From: Chloroflexota bacterium
Lineage (GTDB): Bacteria > Chloroflexota > Limnocylindria > Limnocylindrales > CSP1-4
Direction of reading: 5' to 3'
Length of the DNA stretch: 64,000 bases
Assembly: GCA_947475545.1 (NCBI GenBank)
Contig: CANJLL010000001.1
Location: 62,001-126,000, forward strand
Shown here: one piece after another, positions 11,750-21,038 of the stretch
How positions within the stretch are numbered: the first letter of the stretch is position 1
Layout of the letters: each line of letters opens with the position of its first letter
The notes under the pieces: generated by a model
The model's input: the letters and a program-made list of their open reading frames with translations, nothing else
Database searches by the model: none
Told to the model about the DNA's origin: nothing
Program-made: the position numbers and the translations under genes

Positions 11750-13117
11750 TCAGGCGGCTGCAAGAACCGCCGCCTTCAAGGCCTCCCCGACGGTGGGATG
11801 CGGGAAGACCACGCGCTCCACGTCGGCGACCGTCATCTCCATCTCGATCATCTGCGCGGCCACCACGATGAACTCGCTGGCCAGGTCGGTCAGCGCATGG
11901 ACGCCCAGGATCTCGCCATGGCGCGCGCCCACCAGGGCCTTGATCACGCCGGGAGAGCCCTCGTTCTCGATCAGGTATCGCCCGGCGACGCCCATCGGCA
12001 GCAGCGCCTTCTTGTACTCGATGCCCGCCGCCTTCAGCTCATCCTCCGTCCGCCCCACGCTGGCCATTTCCGGGTGCGTGTACATCACCGCGGGGATGGC
12101 GCCGTAGCGGATGCGGTCCGGGCGTCCGAGCATGTTGTTCACCGCCACCAGGCCTTCGCGCGTCGCGGCGTGCGCCAGCAGCAGGCGTCCCGTCACGTCG
12201 CCACAGGCCCACACGCCGGGCACGTTGGTCCGGCCCAGGTCGTTGGTCCGGATTCCCTTGCGGTCGAACTCGACGCCGGCCTCGGCGAGGCCGAGGCCCT
12301 CCACCACGGGCACGCGGCCGGTGGCGTTGATGATGCAGTCGGCGGTCACCGCGTCCGCGCTGCCGGCCTCCTCGAACCGCAGCGTGTTGCCCTCGACCGC
12401 GGTCACGCGGCACGACGTCCTGATGGTGACGCCGCTTCGCTTGAGCGACTGGGCCAGTCGGTTCGCGATGTCCTGGTCCGCGCCGGCGGCGATGCGCGGC
12501 AGCATCTCCACGATGGTGACCGGGACGCCAGCGGCGGCGAAGAAGCTGGCGAACTCGAGGCCGATGTAGCCGCCGCCGATGATGGCGACCGATTGCGGCA
12601 TCTCCCGGAGCGCCAGGGCCGCCGTCGAATCGAGCACGCTGGGCGAATCGATCCCGGGAATCGGGGGGACCATGGGGCGGGACCCGGTGGCCACCAGGAT
12701 GTTGCGCGCCGCCAGCGTCTGATCCCCGACCCGCACGCTGCTCCTCGACGCCAGGACGCCCCGTCCGCGGACGACCTCGACGCCGCTCCGTTGCAGCAGG
12801 CCCTCGACGCCGCGCGTGAGCGTCCCGACGATCTTGTCCTTCCGCTGCGCCACAAGCCCGAGGTCCAGGCGGACGCCAGAGACCTCGACACCGAAGGCGG
12901 CGGCGTTCCGACACTCGGCGACGAGCCGCGCTGAGCGCAGGAAGGTCTTCATCGGGATGCAGCCCACGTTCAGGCAGGCGCCGCCGACCCGGTCCTCCTC
13001 CACGATCGCGACGCGTGCGCCCAACTGCGCGGCGTGCGCGGCGGCCTCGTAGCCGCCCGGCCCGGCCCCCACGACCACCAGGTCGTAGGTGAGGTTCGAA
13101 TCGGTCGCGAGGGTCAC
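11750..13117 (-). CDS. lpdA: Dihydrolipoamide dehydrogenase (E3)
   Basis: A 455-residue flavoprotein disulfide reductase. The FAD-binding GAGPGG motif is at residues 17-22, the redox disulfide is in CLNVGC (Cys48 and Cys53), a second dinucleotide motif IGGGYIGLEFA lies mid-protein, and the C-terminal catalytic pair is HPTVGE (His440, Glu445). It reoxidises the lipoyl arm of E2 and passes electrons to NAD. The start is a GTG that overlaps the stop of the E2 gene, and the E1 fusion follows 18 bases downstream, so all three complex components are co-transcribed. Confidence 0.96.
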   Translation of the reverse strand: MTLATDSNLTYDLVVVGAGPGGYEAAAHAAQLGARVAIVEEDRVGGACLNVGCIPMKTFLRSARLVAECRNAAAFGVEVSGVRLDLGLVAQRKDKIVGTLTRGVEGLLQRSGVEVVRGRGVLASRSSVRVGDQTLAARNILVATGSRPMVPPIPGIDSPSVLDSTAALALREMPQSVAIIGGGYIGLEFASFFAAAGVPVTIVEMLPRIAAGADQDIANRLAQSLKRSGVTIRTSCRVTAVEGNTLRFEEAGSADAVTADCIINATGRVPVVEGLGLAEAGVEFDRKGIRTNDLGRTNVPGVWACGDVTGRLLLAHAATREGLVAVNNMLGRPDRIRYGAIPAVMYTHPEMASVGRTEDELKAAGIEYKKALLPMGVAGRYLIENEGSPGVIKALVGARHGEILGVHALTDLASEFIVVAAQMIEMEMTVADVERVVFPHPTVGEALKAAVLAAA

Positions 13118-14466
13118 AGCTCCAACCCCGCGTTGGTTTCGATCTGCTCGACCTGCTCGCGGACGGTCGCCAGGAAGCGCGCCCCGGGCGCTCCGTCGAT
13201 CACCTGATGATCGCAGGTGATCGAGAGCCCGAGGTGGTCCACGAAGACGACGGCCCCGTCGCGCCGCACCGGCTTGAGGGTGATCGAGTCCACGCCGAGG
13301 ATCGCCACCTGGGGCGGATTCAGGATGGGGGTGAACGTCTCGACGCCGTACATCCCGAGGTTGCTGACCGTGAACGTCCCGCCCGCCATGTCATCGGGCG
13401 AGAGGGTGCCGCCGAGCGCCTTCTGCGTGAGCTCCTTGACCTGCCGTGCCAGCTCGGGGAGCGACAGGCGACCGGCCTGCCTGACCACCGGGACCAGCAG
13501 GCCCTTGGGCGTGTCGCACGCGAACCCGATATTGATCTCCCCGTGGGCCCGGATCCCGCCGTCGACGAGCTCGACGTTGACCTCCGGCCGCAGCGCCAGC
13601 GCCCGCACGGCGCAGAACATGACCATCTCGTTGATGTTGATGTCCGGCAGGCCCGGCGCCGCCGCACGCGCCTTCACCCTGGAGCGCAGGGCCAGGAGCC
13701 CGGTGGCATCGGCCGATGTGCTCATCGTGTACTGCGCCGTGGAGTCCAGGGATTGCCGCATCCGGCGCGCGGTGATCTCCCGGGCGCGAGAGAGCTTCTT
13801 CGTGGGTGGGCCAAGATCGGCGGCACGCACGACACCCGGGGCGTCGGACCGCAGCTCGTAGCCCTCGGCCAGCAACCGCCTGGCGAGCGGCGTCGGACGC
13901 GCCGACTGGTCGTACAGCCGCTGCAGGTCCGCCTCCAGGACGCGTCCGCCGGGGCCCGAGCCAACGATCGGCGCCGGAAGGAAGCCGTGCCCGGCGGCGA
14001 ACCGCCGCGCCCTGGGGCTCAACGGGGCGGACGCTGCCTCGGCTGCGACCGCTCCCTGGCCGTCGAGCGCCGACGCCTGGGGCCTGCTGAAGGGTGCCGG
14101 CGCGTCCGTGGCGCGCCCAGGGGCCTCCGGCGCTGCGCCCGAGCCGCGCGGGGGCGTGGGCGCAGCGCCGGCTTCGGGGCCACCCACGGCGCCAGGCGCC
14201 AGCTGTCGGAACTGGGTCACATCGTCGCCTGGCGCTCCGACCACCCCCACGTTGGTGAAGACCGGGACCAGGTCGCCTTCGTTGAAGAACGTCGCCAGGA
14301 GCGTGCCCGTGGCGGGCGACGTCAGCTCGTAGTTCGCCTTGTCCGTCTCGATCTCGGCGATCGGCTCGCCCTCGGCCACAGGGTCGCCGGCGTGCTTGAG
14401 CCACCTGGCGAGCAGGCACTCTTCCACCGTGTTGCCGAGCTTGGGCATCTCGATCGGCGTGGGCAT
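13114..14466 (-). CDS. 2-oxoacid dehydrogenase E2, dihydrolipoamide acyltransferase
   Basis: A 450-residue protein with the normal E2 domain order. A lipoyl domain occupies about residues 1-80 with the lipoylated lysine in ETDKANYE (Lys43). An Ala/Pro-rich linker follows, then a peripheral-subunit-binding domain (SPRARRFAAGHG to about residue 190), and a catalytic domain ending in DHQVIDG (His420, Asp424). The start is the ATG at 14466 with GGAAGG seven bases upstream. It passes the acyl group from the E1 fusion to CoA, and its binding domain would recruit the E3 encoded next to it. Confidence 0.95.
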   Translation of the reverse strand: MPTPIEMPKLGNTVEECLLARWLKHAGDPVAEGEPIAEIETDKANYELTSPATGTLLATFFNEGDLVPVFTNVGVVGAPGDDVTQFRQLAPGAVGGPEAGAAPTPPRGSGAAPEAPGRATDAPAPFSRPQASALDGQGAVAAEAASAPLSPRARRFAAGHGFLPAPIVGSGPGGRVLEADLQRLYDQSARPTPLARRLLAEGYELRSDAPGVVRAADLGPPTKKLSRAREITARRMRQSLDSTAQYTMSTSADATGLLALRSRVKARAAAPGLPDININEMVMFCAVRALALRPEVNVELVDGGIRAHGEINIGFACDTPKGLLVPVVRQAGRLSLPELARQVKELTQKALGGTLSPDDMAGGTFTVSNLGMYGVETFTPILNPPQVAILGVDSITLKPVRRDGAVVFVDHLGLSITCDHQVIDGAPGARFLATVREQVEQIETNAGLEL

Positions 14467-14483
14467 GGGCGCGCCTTCCGGGC

Positions 14484-15518
14484 CTAGCGGATCTCTTCGA
14501 GGGGCTTCCAGCCGGCCTCGACGAACTGGGACAGGGTGCGTTGCGTCAGGCCGTAGGCCAGGAACTCCTCGGGCGACATCCCGTCGGGCGCATACGCCTT
14601 GACGAACTCCGGCATCGTGGACAGGCGCGCGACCACGTCGGCGTCGATCTCGCGGCCGATCCGCTCCTCGCGCGGCCAGTCTTGGGTGACGAACCACTCC
14701 TGCGGCGCGGGCGCCATGGACATCACCAGCTGGGCGCCGGCGAGGTCTGTCAGGTGGTACGGGCCGCGCAGGGCGGCGACCAGCAGCACGGCCTCGTAGT
14801 CCCGCTCCTGGTAGATCCGGTACGCGCGCTTGGTCACGGCCAGGCCCGCCTGGCGGATGTCCGACTCGGTCGCCGCCGCGCGACTGTCCTGTGCCACTTC
14901 GCGGAGGTAGTCGTCCACGCGGCCGATCATGATCACGGCGAAGCAGCGGCCGGGCTCGATGCCGCGGTCCAACGCGCGTCGACGTCCGGCGCGGCACCGT
15001 TCGGCGATGGCGATCGCCTGGGGGACCGTGAAGCTCACGGTGGCCGTGGCCGTGATTCCCTCGGCGATGCAGTCCTCGAGCACATCGAGGCCGGCAGCCA
15101 CGGCCGGCAGCTTGACCGCGATGTTGGGCGCCAGGGCGTGGTACCGGCGTGCCATCGCCAGCATCGCCTCGCGGTCGCCGGCGCGCGAGGGATTCACCTG
15201 CGCGCAGACAAAGCCCGTGCGGCCGCTGGTCCGTTCGTGGTGCGGCGCGTACATCGCGGCCGCATGGCTCGCCACCGCCCCGATCAGCGCCTCGGCCTTT
15301 GGCTCCCCAATCAGGCCGCGGGCATCAACGTCCGCCATCGCGGCCGCCCATTCCGGGCGCCGGCGCGCCATCGTCACGCTCGAAAGCAGTGGATTCGTGG
15401 TCACGCCGACCGCCCCGCGCTCGAGGGCGAGGCGCAGCTCCGGAGGATCGGCGGAGTCGTGCCACCACTCGGTCCTCGTGTTGGCGAGGAGCCACTCCAG
15501 GTATGTGCTGTCGCTCAC
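14484..15518 (-). CDS. Transaldolase family protein
   Basis: A 344-residue class I aldolase-type protein. GVTTNPLL (residues 38-45) is the N-terminal transaldolase signature, and the Schiff-base lysine is Lys136 in NIAVKLPA. The GTG at 15518 was chosen because AAGGAG lies six bases upstream. The family moves a dihydroxyacetone unit or performs simple aldol cleavage. It sits 17 bases upstream of E2 and behind a beta-hydroxyacid dehydrogenase, so in this operon it may act as an aldolase on a deoxy-sugar intermediate rather than in the pentose phosphate cycle; that role is inferred from neighbours. Confidence 0.85.
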   Translation of the reverse strand: MSDSTYLEWLLANTRTEWWHDSADPPELRLALERGAVGVTTNPLLSSVTMARRRPEWAAAMADVDARGLIGEPKAEALIGAVASHAAAMYAPHHERTSGRTGFVCAQVNPSRAGDREAMLAMARRYHALAPNIAVKLPAVAAGLDVLEDCIAEGITATATVSFTVPQAIAIAERCRAGRRRALDRGIEPGRCFAVIMIGRVDDYLREVAQDSRAAATESDIRQAGLAVTKRAYRIYQERDYEAVLLVAALRGPYHLTDLAGAQLVMSMAPAPQEWFVTQDWPREERIGREIDADVVARLSTMPEFVKAYAPDGMSPEEFLAYGLTQRTLSQFVEAGWKPLEEIR

Positions 15519-15576
15519 GCATTGCTCCTTGGGTGACCGAATCATAGGGCAGGCGGCGCACCGCCGCCCCTGGGTC

Positions 15577-16461
15577 CTAGGAGCGCTTGATCTCCACCTG
15601 CGCCATGTCCTCGATGAAGGTGGCGATCGCCGAATGGTCGAGGTCGCCCCGGCCGTTGTTCATCAGTGCCATCAGCATCTGCTGCGCCAGGCTGGTGAAG
15701 GGCAGGCTGACCTTCAACGCTTCGGCCGCCAGCAGGGCGTTGCGCAGGTCCTTCTGGTGGAGCCGGATGCGGAAGCCCGGCTTGAAGTTGCGGCCGATGA
15801 CCATCGGCGCCTTCGCGTTCAGCACGGCGCTGCCGGCCAGGCCGCCCTTCACCGCGTTGAAGACCACCTCGGGATCAAGCCCCGACTTCGTGGCGAGCGC
15901 GAGCGCCTCGCTCATGCCGGCGATGTTGACGGCCACCATGATCTGGTTGGCGAGCTTGGTCACATTGCCGGCGCCCACGGCTCCGGTCAGCGTGCTTGAC
16001 CCCAGGGCGTCGAACAGCGGCAGCACCTGGTCGAAGACGGCCTGCTCCCCGCCGACCATGATGGCCAGGCTGCCGTCAATCGCCTTGGGCTCGCCGCCAC
16101 TCACCGGCGCGTCGAGGAACCCCAATCCCTTGGCCACGCAGGCCGCGCCGACCCGCTGCGCCACGATCGGGCTGATCGAGCTCATGTCCACCACGATCGA
16201 GCCCGCGTGCGCGCCCTCCAGGATGCCGCCCGGGCCAAGCACCACGGCCTCCACCTCCGGGCCGTCCGGGAGCATGGTGATGGTGATCTCGGACCGCGCG
16301 GCGACGTCCGCGGCGGACGCACCCCGGGCAGCGCCCGCCGCAACCAGCTCATCCACGGCGCCTGTCACCAGGTCATGGACCACCAGCGCATGACCGGCTT
16401 TGAGCAGGTTCCGCGCCATGGGCTTGCCCATGATTCCCAAGCCGACGAACCCGACCTTCAT
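15577..16461 (-). CDS. 3-hydroxyisobutyrate dehydrogenase / tartronate semialdehyde reductase family
   Basis: A 294-residue beta-hydroxyacid dehydrogenase. The N-terminal Rossmann motif is GLGIMG (residues 7-12), the substrate-binding signature DAPVSGG is at 117-123, and the catalytic lysine is Lys169 in GNVTKLANQ. These enzymes interconvert a beta-hydroxyacid and a semialdehyde with NAD(P). The ATG has AAAGGAG six bases upstream. The 211 bases before it, down from the dehydratase gene, contain no recognisable gene; TAGTGT about 25 bases before the ATG may be a -10 box, so this gene may also be started separately. Substrate could be tartronate semialdehyde, 3-hydroxyisobutyrate or a related acid. 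Confidence 0.9.
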   Translation of the reverse strand: MKVGFVGLGIMGKPMARNLLKAGHALVVHDLVTGAVDELVAAGAARGASAADVAARSEITITMLPDGPEVEAVVLGPGGILEGAHAGSIVVDMSSISPIVAQRVGAACVAKGLGFLDAPVSGGEPKAIDGSLAIMVGGEQAVFDQVLPLFDALGSSTLTGAVGAGNVTKLANQIMVAVNIAGMSEALALATKSGLDPEVVFNAVKGGLAGSAVLNAKAPMVIGRNFKPGFRIRLHQKDLRNALLAAEALKVSLPFTSLAQQMLMALMNNGRGDLDHSAIATFIEDMAQVEIKRS

Positions 16462-16672
16462 AGCTGGCTCCTTTCAAGTCGTCCGACACTACCCGGCACG
16501 TCCGGTGCACCTCCAGTGCTCCGGCCCATCGACAAGGGCCACGGCCAGTGCGGTGGGGCGCCGGCACAGCGGCGACCAGGTGATTGTGAACGGCAGGTGC
16601 AACCCGAGTGCGCCGATGCTGCGTTCGGGGCGGCCCTCGACGCCTGGGCTGCCCTCGCCGCGGCCGCCTGGG

Positions 16673-17782
16673 CTATCGCCGGACGCTTTCGACGCCGGTC
16701 GTGAAGCGGTCCAGCGCGGACCGGTCCAGCTCCATCCCCAGGCCCGGCGCGGTCGGCGCCTGGACGTGACCACCCGCCGGCACGACCGGGTTGGCCAGCA
16801 CCTTCCAGTAGACGTCGATCTCCTGCCTCGGGTCGGTCACCTCGACGGCCATGACGGTGGGCAGGGCGGCAGCCAGGTGGACGTGGATCTCCGGGAAGAC
16901 ATGCGGCAGGACGGGGATGGAGTGGGCTGCGGCCAGGGCGCAGATCTTGAGCGCCTCGCTGATTCCGCCGGTGATCGTCGCGTCCACCCGCAGGTAGTCC
17001 GGCGGCGCCTCGGCGATCAGGTCGCGAAAGGCGTAGCGGCCGGCCATGTCCTCGCCGAGCGCCATCGGGATCCCGGTCCGTTCGCGCAGCTGCACGGCGA
17101 GCTGCCGCGAATCGAAGGTGAACGGATCCTCGATGAAGGCCAGGTTGAACCGGTCCCAGGTCCGGACGGTCGGCGCCACGGCCGCCACGGTTCGCCACGA
17201 CCAGTGCGCGTCATAGGCCAGCAGGCTGGCCCCGACCGCGCTCGACGCGACCCGCAGCCGCTCCGTGTCCCCCTCGAGCGACCCACCCGCGATCTTGATC
17301 CAGGGATAGCCCTCGGCCGCGTAGCCGGCGATCTCCGCCCCGAGCGCGTCCAGGGTGGCGCCCTGTCTCGGGTAGCCGCCCGCGACGCTCGCCGGGACCC
17401 GGTCCCGGAACCCGCCGAGGAGCCTCCACAGGGGAAGCCCGGCGACCTGCGCCTTGATATCCCAGAGCGCGATGTCGAGCTCGCTCAGGCAGCGCATGAA
17501 CAGCCCGCGCTGGCCGATCAGGAGGTTGCGGTAGTAGAGCTTCTCCCAGATCGCCTCGGTGTCCAGGGGGTTTGCGCCGAGCACGTGGGGCGCCACGTTG
17601 CGCGCGACGATCGGACCCAGCGGGGCGTCTCGTGTCATGCCGAACCCAAGCCCGGTGACGCCCTCGTCGGTGAAGACCTCCACGACCAGGTACTCGCGCC
17701 CGTCGAAGTGCAGGTCGCCCAGGACGATGGGCGTCGAGAGCGGGATGCGGATGGTCGTCGCGCGGACCTCGGTGATGATCAT
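16673..17782 (-). CDS. Mandelate racemase/muconate lactonizing enzyme family (sugar-acid dehydratase-like)
   Basis: A 369-residue enolase-superfamily protein. Metal ligands fit Asp191 (DAHWSW), Glu218 (IEDPF) and Glu244 (GEDM); general acid/base candidates are Lys163 (WIKIAGG) and His294 (LPHVFPE). This Lys plus His pattern is the mandelate-racemase type, which includes racemases and acid-sugar dehydratases. Its ATG overlaps the stop of the upstream cupin gene (ATGA), with GGAGAG as ribosome binding site. Together with the downstream dehydrogenase, transaldolase and 2-oxoacid dehydrogenase it could start breakdown of a sugar acid by dehydration; this is an inference from the operon. Confidence 0.88.
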   Translation of the reverse strand: MIITEVRATTIRIPLSTPIVLGDLHFDGREYLVVEVFTDEGVTGLGFGMTRDAPLGPIVARNVAPHVLGANPLDTEAIWEKLYYRNLLIGQRGLFMRCLSELDIALWDIKAQVAGLPLWRLLGGFRDRVPASVAGGYPRQGATLDALGAEIAGYAAEGYPWIKIAGGSLEGDTERLRVASSAVGASLLAYDAHWSWRTVAAVAPTVRTWDRFNLAFIEDPFTFDSRQLAVQLRERTGIPMALGEDMAGRYAFRDLIAEAPPDYLRVDATITGGISEALKICALAAAHSIPVLPHVFPEIHVHLAAALPTVMAVEVTDPRQEIDVYWKVLANPVVPAGGHVQAPTAPGLGMELDRSALDRFTTGVESVRR

Positions 17783-18180
17783 CCGTGACCCTCTCCGCGT
17801 TGCCCGACGTTGATCTCCTCGTCCGGGCGGTCCTCGTTGGGGCCGACCCCGGCCAGGAACCGCAGGCCGGCCGGCCCAGCTTCGATGGCGTGGACTTCGT
17901 CGATCTCCGCCAGCAGGAGGTCGCCCGGGCCGACGGGCGTCGGCTCGCTGTCGCCGATCGTGAACGTGCCGGAGCCGCCGACGATCAGGAACCATTCGTG
18001 GGCATTGGGGTGCCGATGGGGGATGGTCCGGAAGCCGGCCGGGAACTCCAGGAGCACCAATCGCATGGCGGGCGAGCCAAACAGCGGGACCCGGTAGAGG
18101 CCCTGATGCGTCAGCGGCTCGTCGAACGGGACCCTGGTCAGGCGGGCATTGAGCGCCTGGGCGCTGGCGACGAACGGCAT
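17779..18180 (-). CDS. Small single-domain cupin protein
   Basis: A 133-residue cupin. The metal motif is PHRHPNAHEW (His55, His57, Glu62), with His97 in the second cupin motif, so a metal site is likely intact. Small cupins like this act as sugar or sugar-acid epimerases, isomerases or dioxygenases; the exact job is unknown. The ATG has GGAGG a few bases upstream. It is first in the minus-strand operon and overlaps the dehydratase gene, which suggests it works on the same substrate. Confidence 0.82.
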   Translation of the reverse strand: MPFVASAQALNARLTRVPFDEPLTHQGLYRVPLFGSPAMRLVLLEFPAGFRTIPHRHPNAHEWFLIVGGSGTFTIGDSEPTPVGPGDLLLAEIDEVHAIEAGPAGLRFLAGVGPNEDRPDEEINVGQRGEGHG

Positions 18181-18204
18181 GTCACCTCCAAAGTGGTGTC
18201 TGGT

Positions 18205-18234
18205 ACCGTAGCCGCGCCGACCCCGGCTCCGCAA
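18205..18234 (-). promoter_or_regulatory. Candidate sigma-70-type promoter of the cupin/dehydratase operon
   Basis: On the minus strand TTGCGG (18234-18229) is followed after 18 bases by TACGGT (18210-18205), 24 bases before the cupin ATG. It also holds the palindrome GGTACC (18202-18207). It shares the 75-base divergent gap with the M81 gene on the plus strand. Confidence 0.5.
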
Positions 18235-18255
18235 GTCGTCAGGGAGGGTGGGCCC

Positions 18256-19794
18256 GTGGGTTCGGGTGGACACAGGGTCCTCGTGGGGGGCTTCTCGCAC
18301 GAGCTGAACAGTTTCGTCCCTGGCCTCTCCACCGCCGAGGTCCTCGCCCGTGCCGGGGCGACGGTCATCGGCGACGAGATGTTCGGAACGGCATCCGGCG
18401 AGGCGCTCGAACGCCACGCCGTGGCCGACGTGGCCCGCGAGGCGGGCGTCACCCTGATCCCCACCATCCACATGTTCGGCCGGGTCGGGCCGGTCATCGC
18501 CGACGACGCGTACGGGCCCATCCGCGCCCGCATCCTGGCGGGCGTCCGCGAGCACCGGGATGAGCTGAGCGGGGTGATGCTCTGCCTGCACGGCGCCATG
18601 GCGACGCAGTCGATCGATGACACCGAGGGCGACATCCTCGGCGCGGTCCGTGAGATCGTGGGGCCGGACCTGCCGGTCGTGGCCACGTTCGACATGCACG
18701 CTCATGGCACGGCCGCGATGGCGCGGGCCGCCAACGCGCTGGTCGGCTACCGGACCTGCCCGCACACGGACTACTACCAGACGGGCCAGCGGGCGATGCG
18801 CCTCCTGGTCCGCGCCATGGACGGCGACATCCGCCCGGTGGTCTCGTTCCGCAAGGTGCGCATGACGGCCTCGTCGGAGCACCACGACACCAACCACGGT
18901 CCGATGGTCGAGGTGGAGGCGGAGGCGCGTCGCCTGGAGGGCGAGCCGGGCGTCCTTGACGTAGCCGTCTTCGCGACCCAGCCGTGGATGGACGTCCCGG
19001 ACATCGGCTGGAGCGTCGCGGTCACCACCGACGGCGCGCCGGCCATCGGCCAGGCGGTGGCCGACGCGCTGGGCCGCTTCATCTGGGAGCGACGCGAGCG
19101 GTTCAGGGTGGTCAAGACGCCCGTTCGCGAGGCGCTTGCGGCCGCCCGCGCCAGCACCGCCTTCCCCGTGGTTCTGGCCGACAGCGCCGACACGACGACC
19201 GGCGGCGGCAACGGCGACGGGAACCTCCTCCTCAAGGAGCTGCTCCTCGACGAGCGTGACGACTCGGCCGTCCTTGTCCTGACCGACCCGGGCGCGGTGG
19301 ACCGCTGCTTCGAGGCGGGGGTCGGGGCGGACGTGACGCTCCAGGTGGGCGGATCGCTGACGCCGCAGTACTTCTCACCCGTCACGCTGTCCGGTAGCGT
19401 CATCACGCTGGCCGACGGCCGCTACCAGACCGAGCTGCCGATCACGCCCACCGATGTCCGGCGCATCGCGGTCGTCGAGCGCGGGGGCCTCCGCGTCGTC
19501 CTCACCGCGGAGAAGGCGCCCCAGCTGGACGAGAGCATCTACCACCGGGCGGGGGTGTGGCCGCGCCACGCCCGGATCATCCAGGTCAAGTCGGCCGGTG
19601 GCTTCCGCGCCGCCTACGATCCGTTCGCGGCCGCCATCATCTACATCGACACGATCGGCCCGGCCGACAGCGACCTGACGAGGCTGCCGTTCCAGCGGAT
19701 CACGCGGCCGCTCTGGCCCTTCGACCCCGACCTCGACGAGCCTTGGGAGGCCGCCGGCGGACCGGGTCCCGCCGGGCCCGGCGCGGGCGCGTGA
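18256..19794 (+). CDS. M81 family metallopeptidase, MlrC-type (M81-1)
   Basis: A 512-residue member of peptidase family M81, whose founder MlrC hydrolyses linearised microcystin and its tetrapeptide. The zinc-site segments are visible: SHELNSF (residues 14-20), LHGAM near residue 108, DMHAHGT near residue 145 and PHTDYY. The C-terminal domain ends with the family segment ending RPLWPFD. I chose the GTG at 18256 because GGAGGG lies about nine bases upstream; the longer frame runs back through the divergent cupin gene. It resembles the M81 gene at 37.3 kb more than the tandem pair at 26.9 kb. The galactonate-dehydratase-like gene follows 34 bases later. Natural substrate unknown. Confidence 0.9.
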   Translation: MGSGGHRVLVGGFSHELNSFVPGLSTAEVLARAGATVIGDEMFGTASGEALERHAVADVAREAGVTLIPTIHMFGRVGPVIADDAYGPIRARILAGVREHRDELSGVMLCLHGAMATQSIDDTEGDILGAVREIVGPDLPVVATFDMHAHGTAAMARAANALVGYRTCPHTDYYQTGQRAMRLLVRAMDGDIRPVVSFRKVRMTASSEHHDTNHGPMVEVEAEARRLEGEPGVLDVAVFATQPWMDVPDIGWSVAVTTDGAPAIGQAVADALGRFIWERRERFRVVKTPVREALAAARASTAFPVVLADSADTTTGGGNGDGNLLLKELLLDERDDSAVLVLTDPGAVDRCFEAGVGADVTLQVGGSLTPQYFSPVTLSGSVITLADGRYQTELPITPTDVRRIAVVERGGLRVVLTAEKAPQLDESIYHRAGVWPRHARIIQVKSAGGFRAAYDPFAAAIIYIDTIGPADSDLTRLPFQRITRPLWPFDPDLDEPWEAAGGPGPAGPGAGA

Positions 19795-19828
19795 CGGCCC
19801 GGCAGTCCACCGCCCAAAGGAGCGCCAG

Positions 19829-20980
19829 ATGGCCCAGTCCCCGCTGATCGCCGCGATCCGGACCTCGGTCGTCCACGTCACGACCCGGACCAACTGGGTC
19901 CTGGTGCTGGTCGAGACCGATGACGGTCGGATGGGCGTCGGCGAGGCCACGCTGGACGGCCACGAGCCGCAGGTACTCGCGGAGGTCGCGGCGGCCGCAC
20001 GGGAGCTGATCGGCCAGCCCGCAATCCCCACGCTGCCGGCACTCCGGCCGCACCCGGGCGCGTTCGGCGGCCTGGCCCACGCCGCGGCCAGGAGCGCGAT
20101 CGAGCAGGCCCTCTGGGACCTGCTGGGCCAGCGCCTGGGCACCCCCATCTCGGAGCTGCTTGGCGGACCGTCCAGTGGCTCCGTCCGCCTATACGCGAAC
20201 GTCAATCGATCCACCCTCCTGAGCCGATCGCCGGAGGCGTTTGCGGCGGCGGCCCGCGGGGCCGTCGCGGCAGGCTTCGGAGCCGTCAAGGTCACCCCGT
20301 TCGACGGCCTGCGCTGGGATCCCGAGCAGGAGCGTCCCGCCCGCGCGCTGATCGACGCCGGTCTCGCCCGGATCCACGCGGTGCGTGCCGAGGTCGGCCC
20401 CGGGGTCGACGTCCTGATCGACTGCCACGGCCGGTTCAACCCGCGGACCGCGGTGGTGATGGTCCGCGAGATGGAGGCGATCGATCCCTACTGGATCGAG
20501 GCACCGGTCCCGGAGCGGGACCTCGAGGGCTGGCGACACGTGCGCGACTCGACGAGCGCCCGCCTCGCCGGCGGCGAGTTCCTGGTGGGGCTCGAGGCGC
20601 ACCGGCGGTTCATCTCGGCGACCGGCGTGGACGTCGTGATGCCGGACGTCAAGTATTGCGGCGGAATCGGCGGGCTGATGGCGGTCACCGCCCTGGCCAC
20701 GTCCTTCGGGACGGCCGTCGCGCCGCACGACCCCAGCGGCCCCGTCTCGACGGCGGCGACGGCGCATGCGGCGCTGGCCAGCGGGGCCGATCAGATCGTG
20801 GAGTTCGCGTGGGGCGAGACGACCTGGCGGTCGGATCTCGTGTCGGGCGGGGAGACCCTGGATGGGGGTCGCTACGTGCTGCCCGGCCGGCCGGGCCTGG
20901 GCGTCCAGCTGGACGAGACCCTCGCGGCGCTCCACCCCTTCGCCGAGACGCCGGTCGCGCCGGACCTCTGGGAGCGATAG
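19829..20980 (+). CDS. Enolase superfamily acid-sugar dehydratase, galactonate-dehydratase-like
   Basis: A 383-residue enolase-superfamily protein. Metal ligands fit Asp198 in the D-x-H motif DCHGRF (with His200 as base), Glu224 (WIEAP) and Glu250 (GGEF); the second catalytic His is His300 in APHDPSGP. Asp-x-His plus a distant His is the pattern of galactonate and related sugar-acid dehydratases, which make 2-keto-3-deoxy acids. AAAGGAG lies seven bases before the ATG. It forms a short unit with the upstream M81 gene. Substrate stereochemistry cannot be read from sequence. Confidence 0.87.
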   Translation: MAQSPLIAAIRTSVVHVTTRTNWVLVLVETDDGRMGVGEATLDGHEPQVLAEVAAAARELIGQPAIPTLPALRPHPGAFGGLAHAAARSAIEQALWDLLGQRLGTPISELLGGPSSGSVRLYANVNRSTLLSRSPEAFAAAARGAVAAGFGAVKVTPFDGLRWDPEQERPARALIDAGLARIHAVRAEVGPGVDVLIDCHGRFNPRTAVVMVREMEAIDPYWIEAPVPERDLEGWRHVRDSTSARLAGGEFLVGLEAHRRFISATGVDVVMPDVKYCGGIGGLMAVTALATSFGTAVAPHDPSGPVSTAATAHAALASGADQIVEFAWGETTWRSDLVSGGETLDGGRYVLPGRPGLGVQLDETLAALHPFAETPVAPDLWER

Positions 20981-21006
20981 CCGCGACGGACCAGCGCCCC
21001 GGCCGA

Positions 21007-21038
21007 CCCGGGCACGGAGCCCGGGCACGGAGCCCGGG
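21007..21038. repeat. Tandem repeat of CCCGGGCACGGAG, terminator-like
   Basis: Two full 13-base units plus CCCGGG fill the short gap between convergent genes and stop at the aldo/keto reductase stop codon. Each GCCCGGGC core can pair with its neighbour to make a strong GC hairpin. No T-run follows, so it would be a Rho-type or bidirectional barrier if it ends transcription. Confidence 0.55.
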
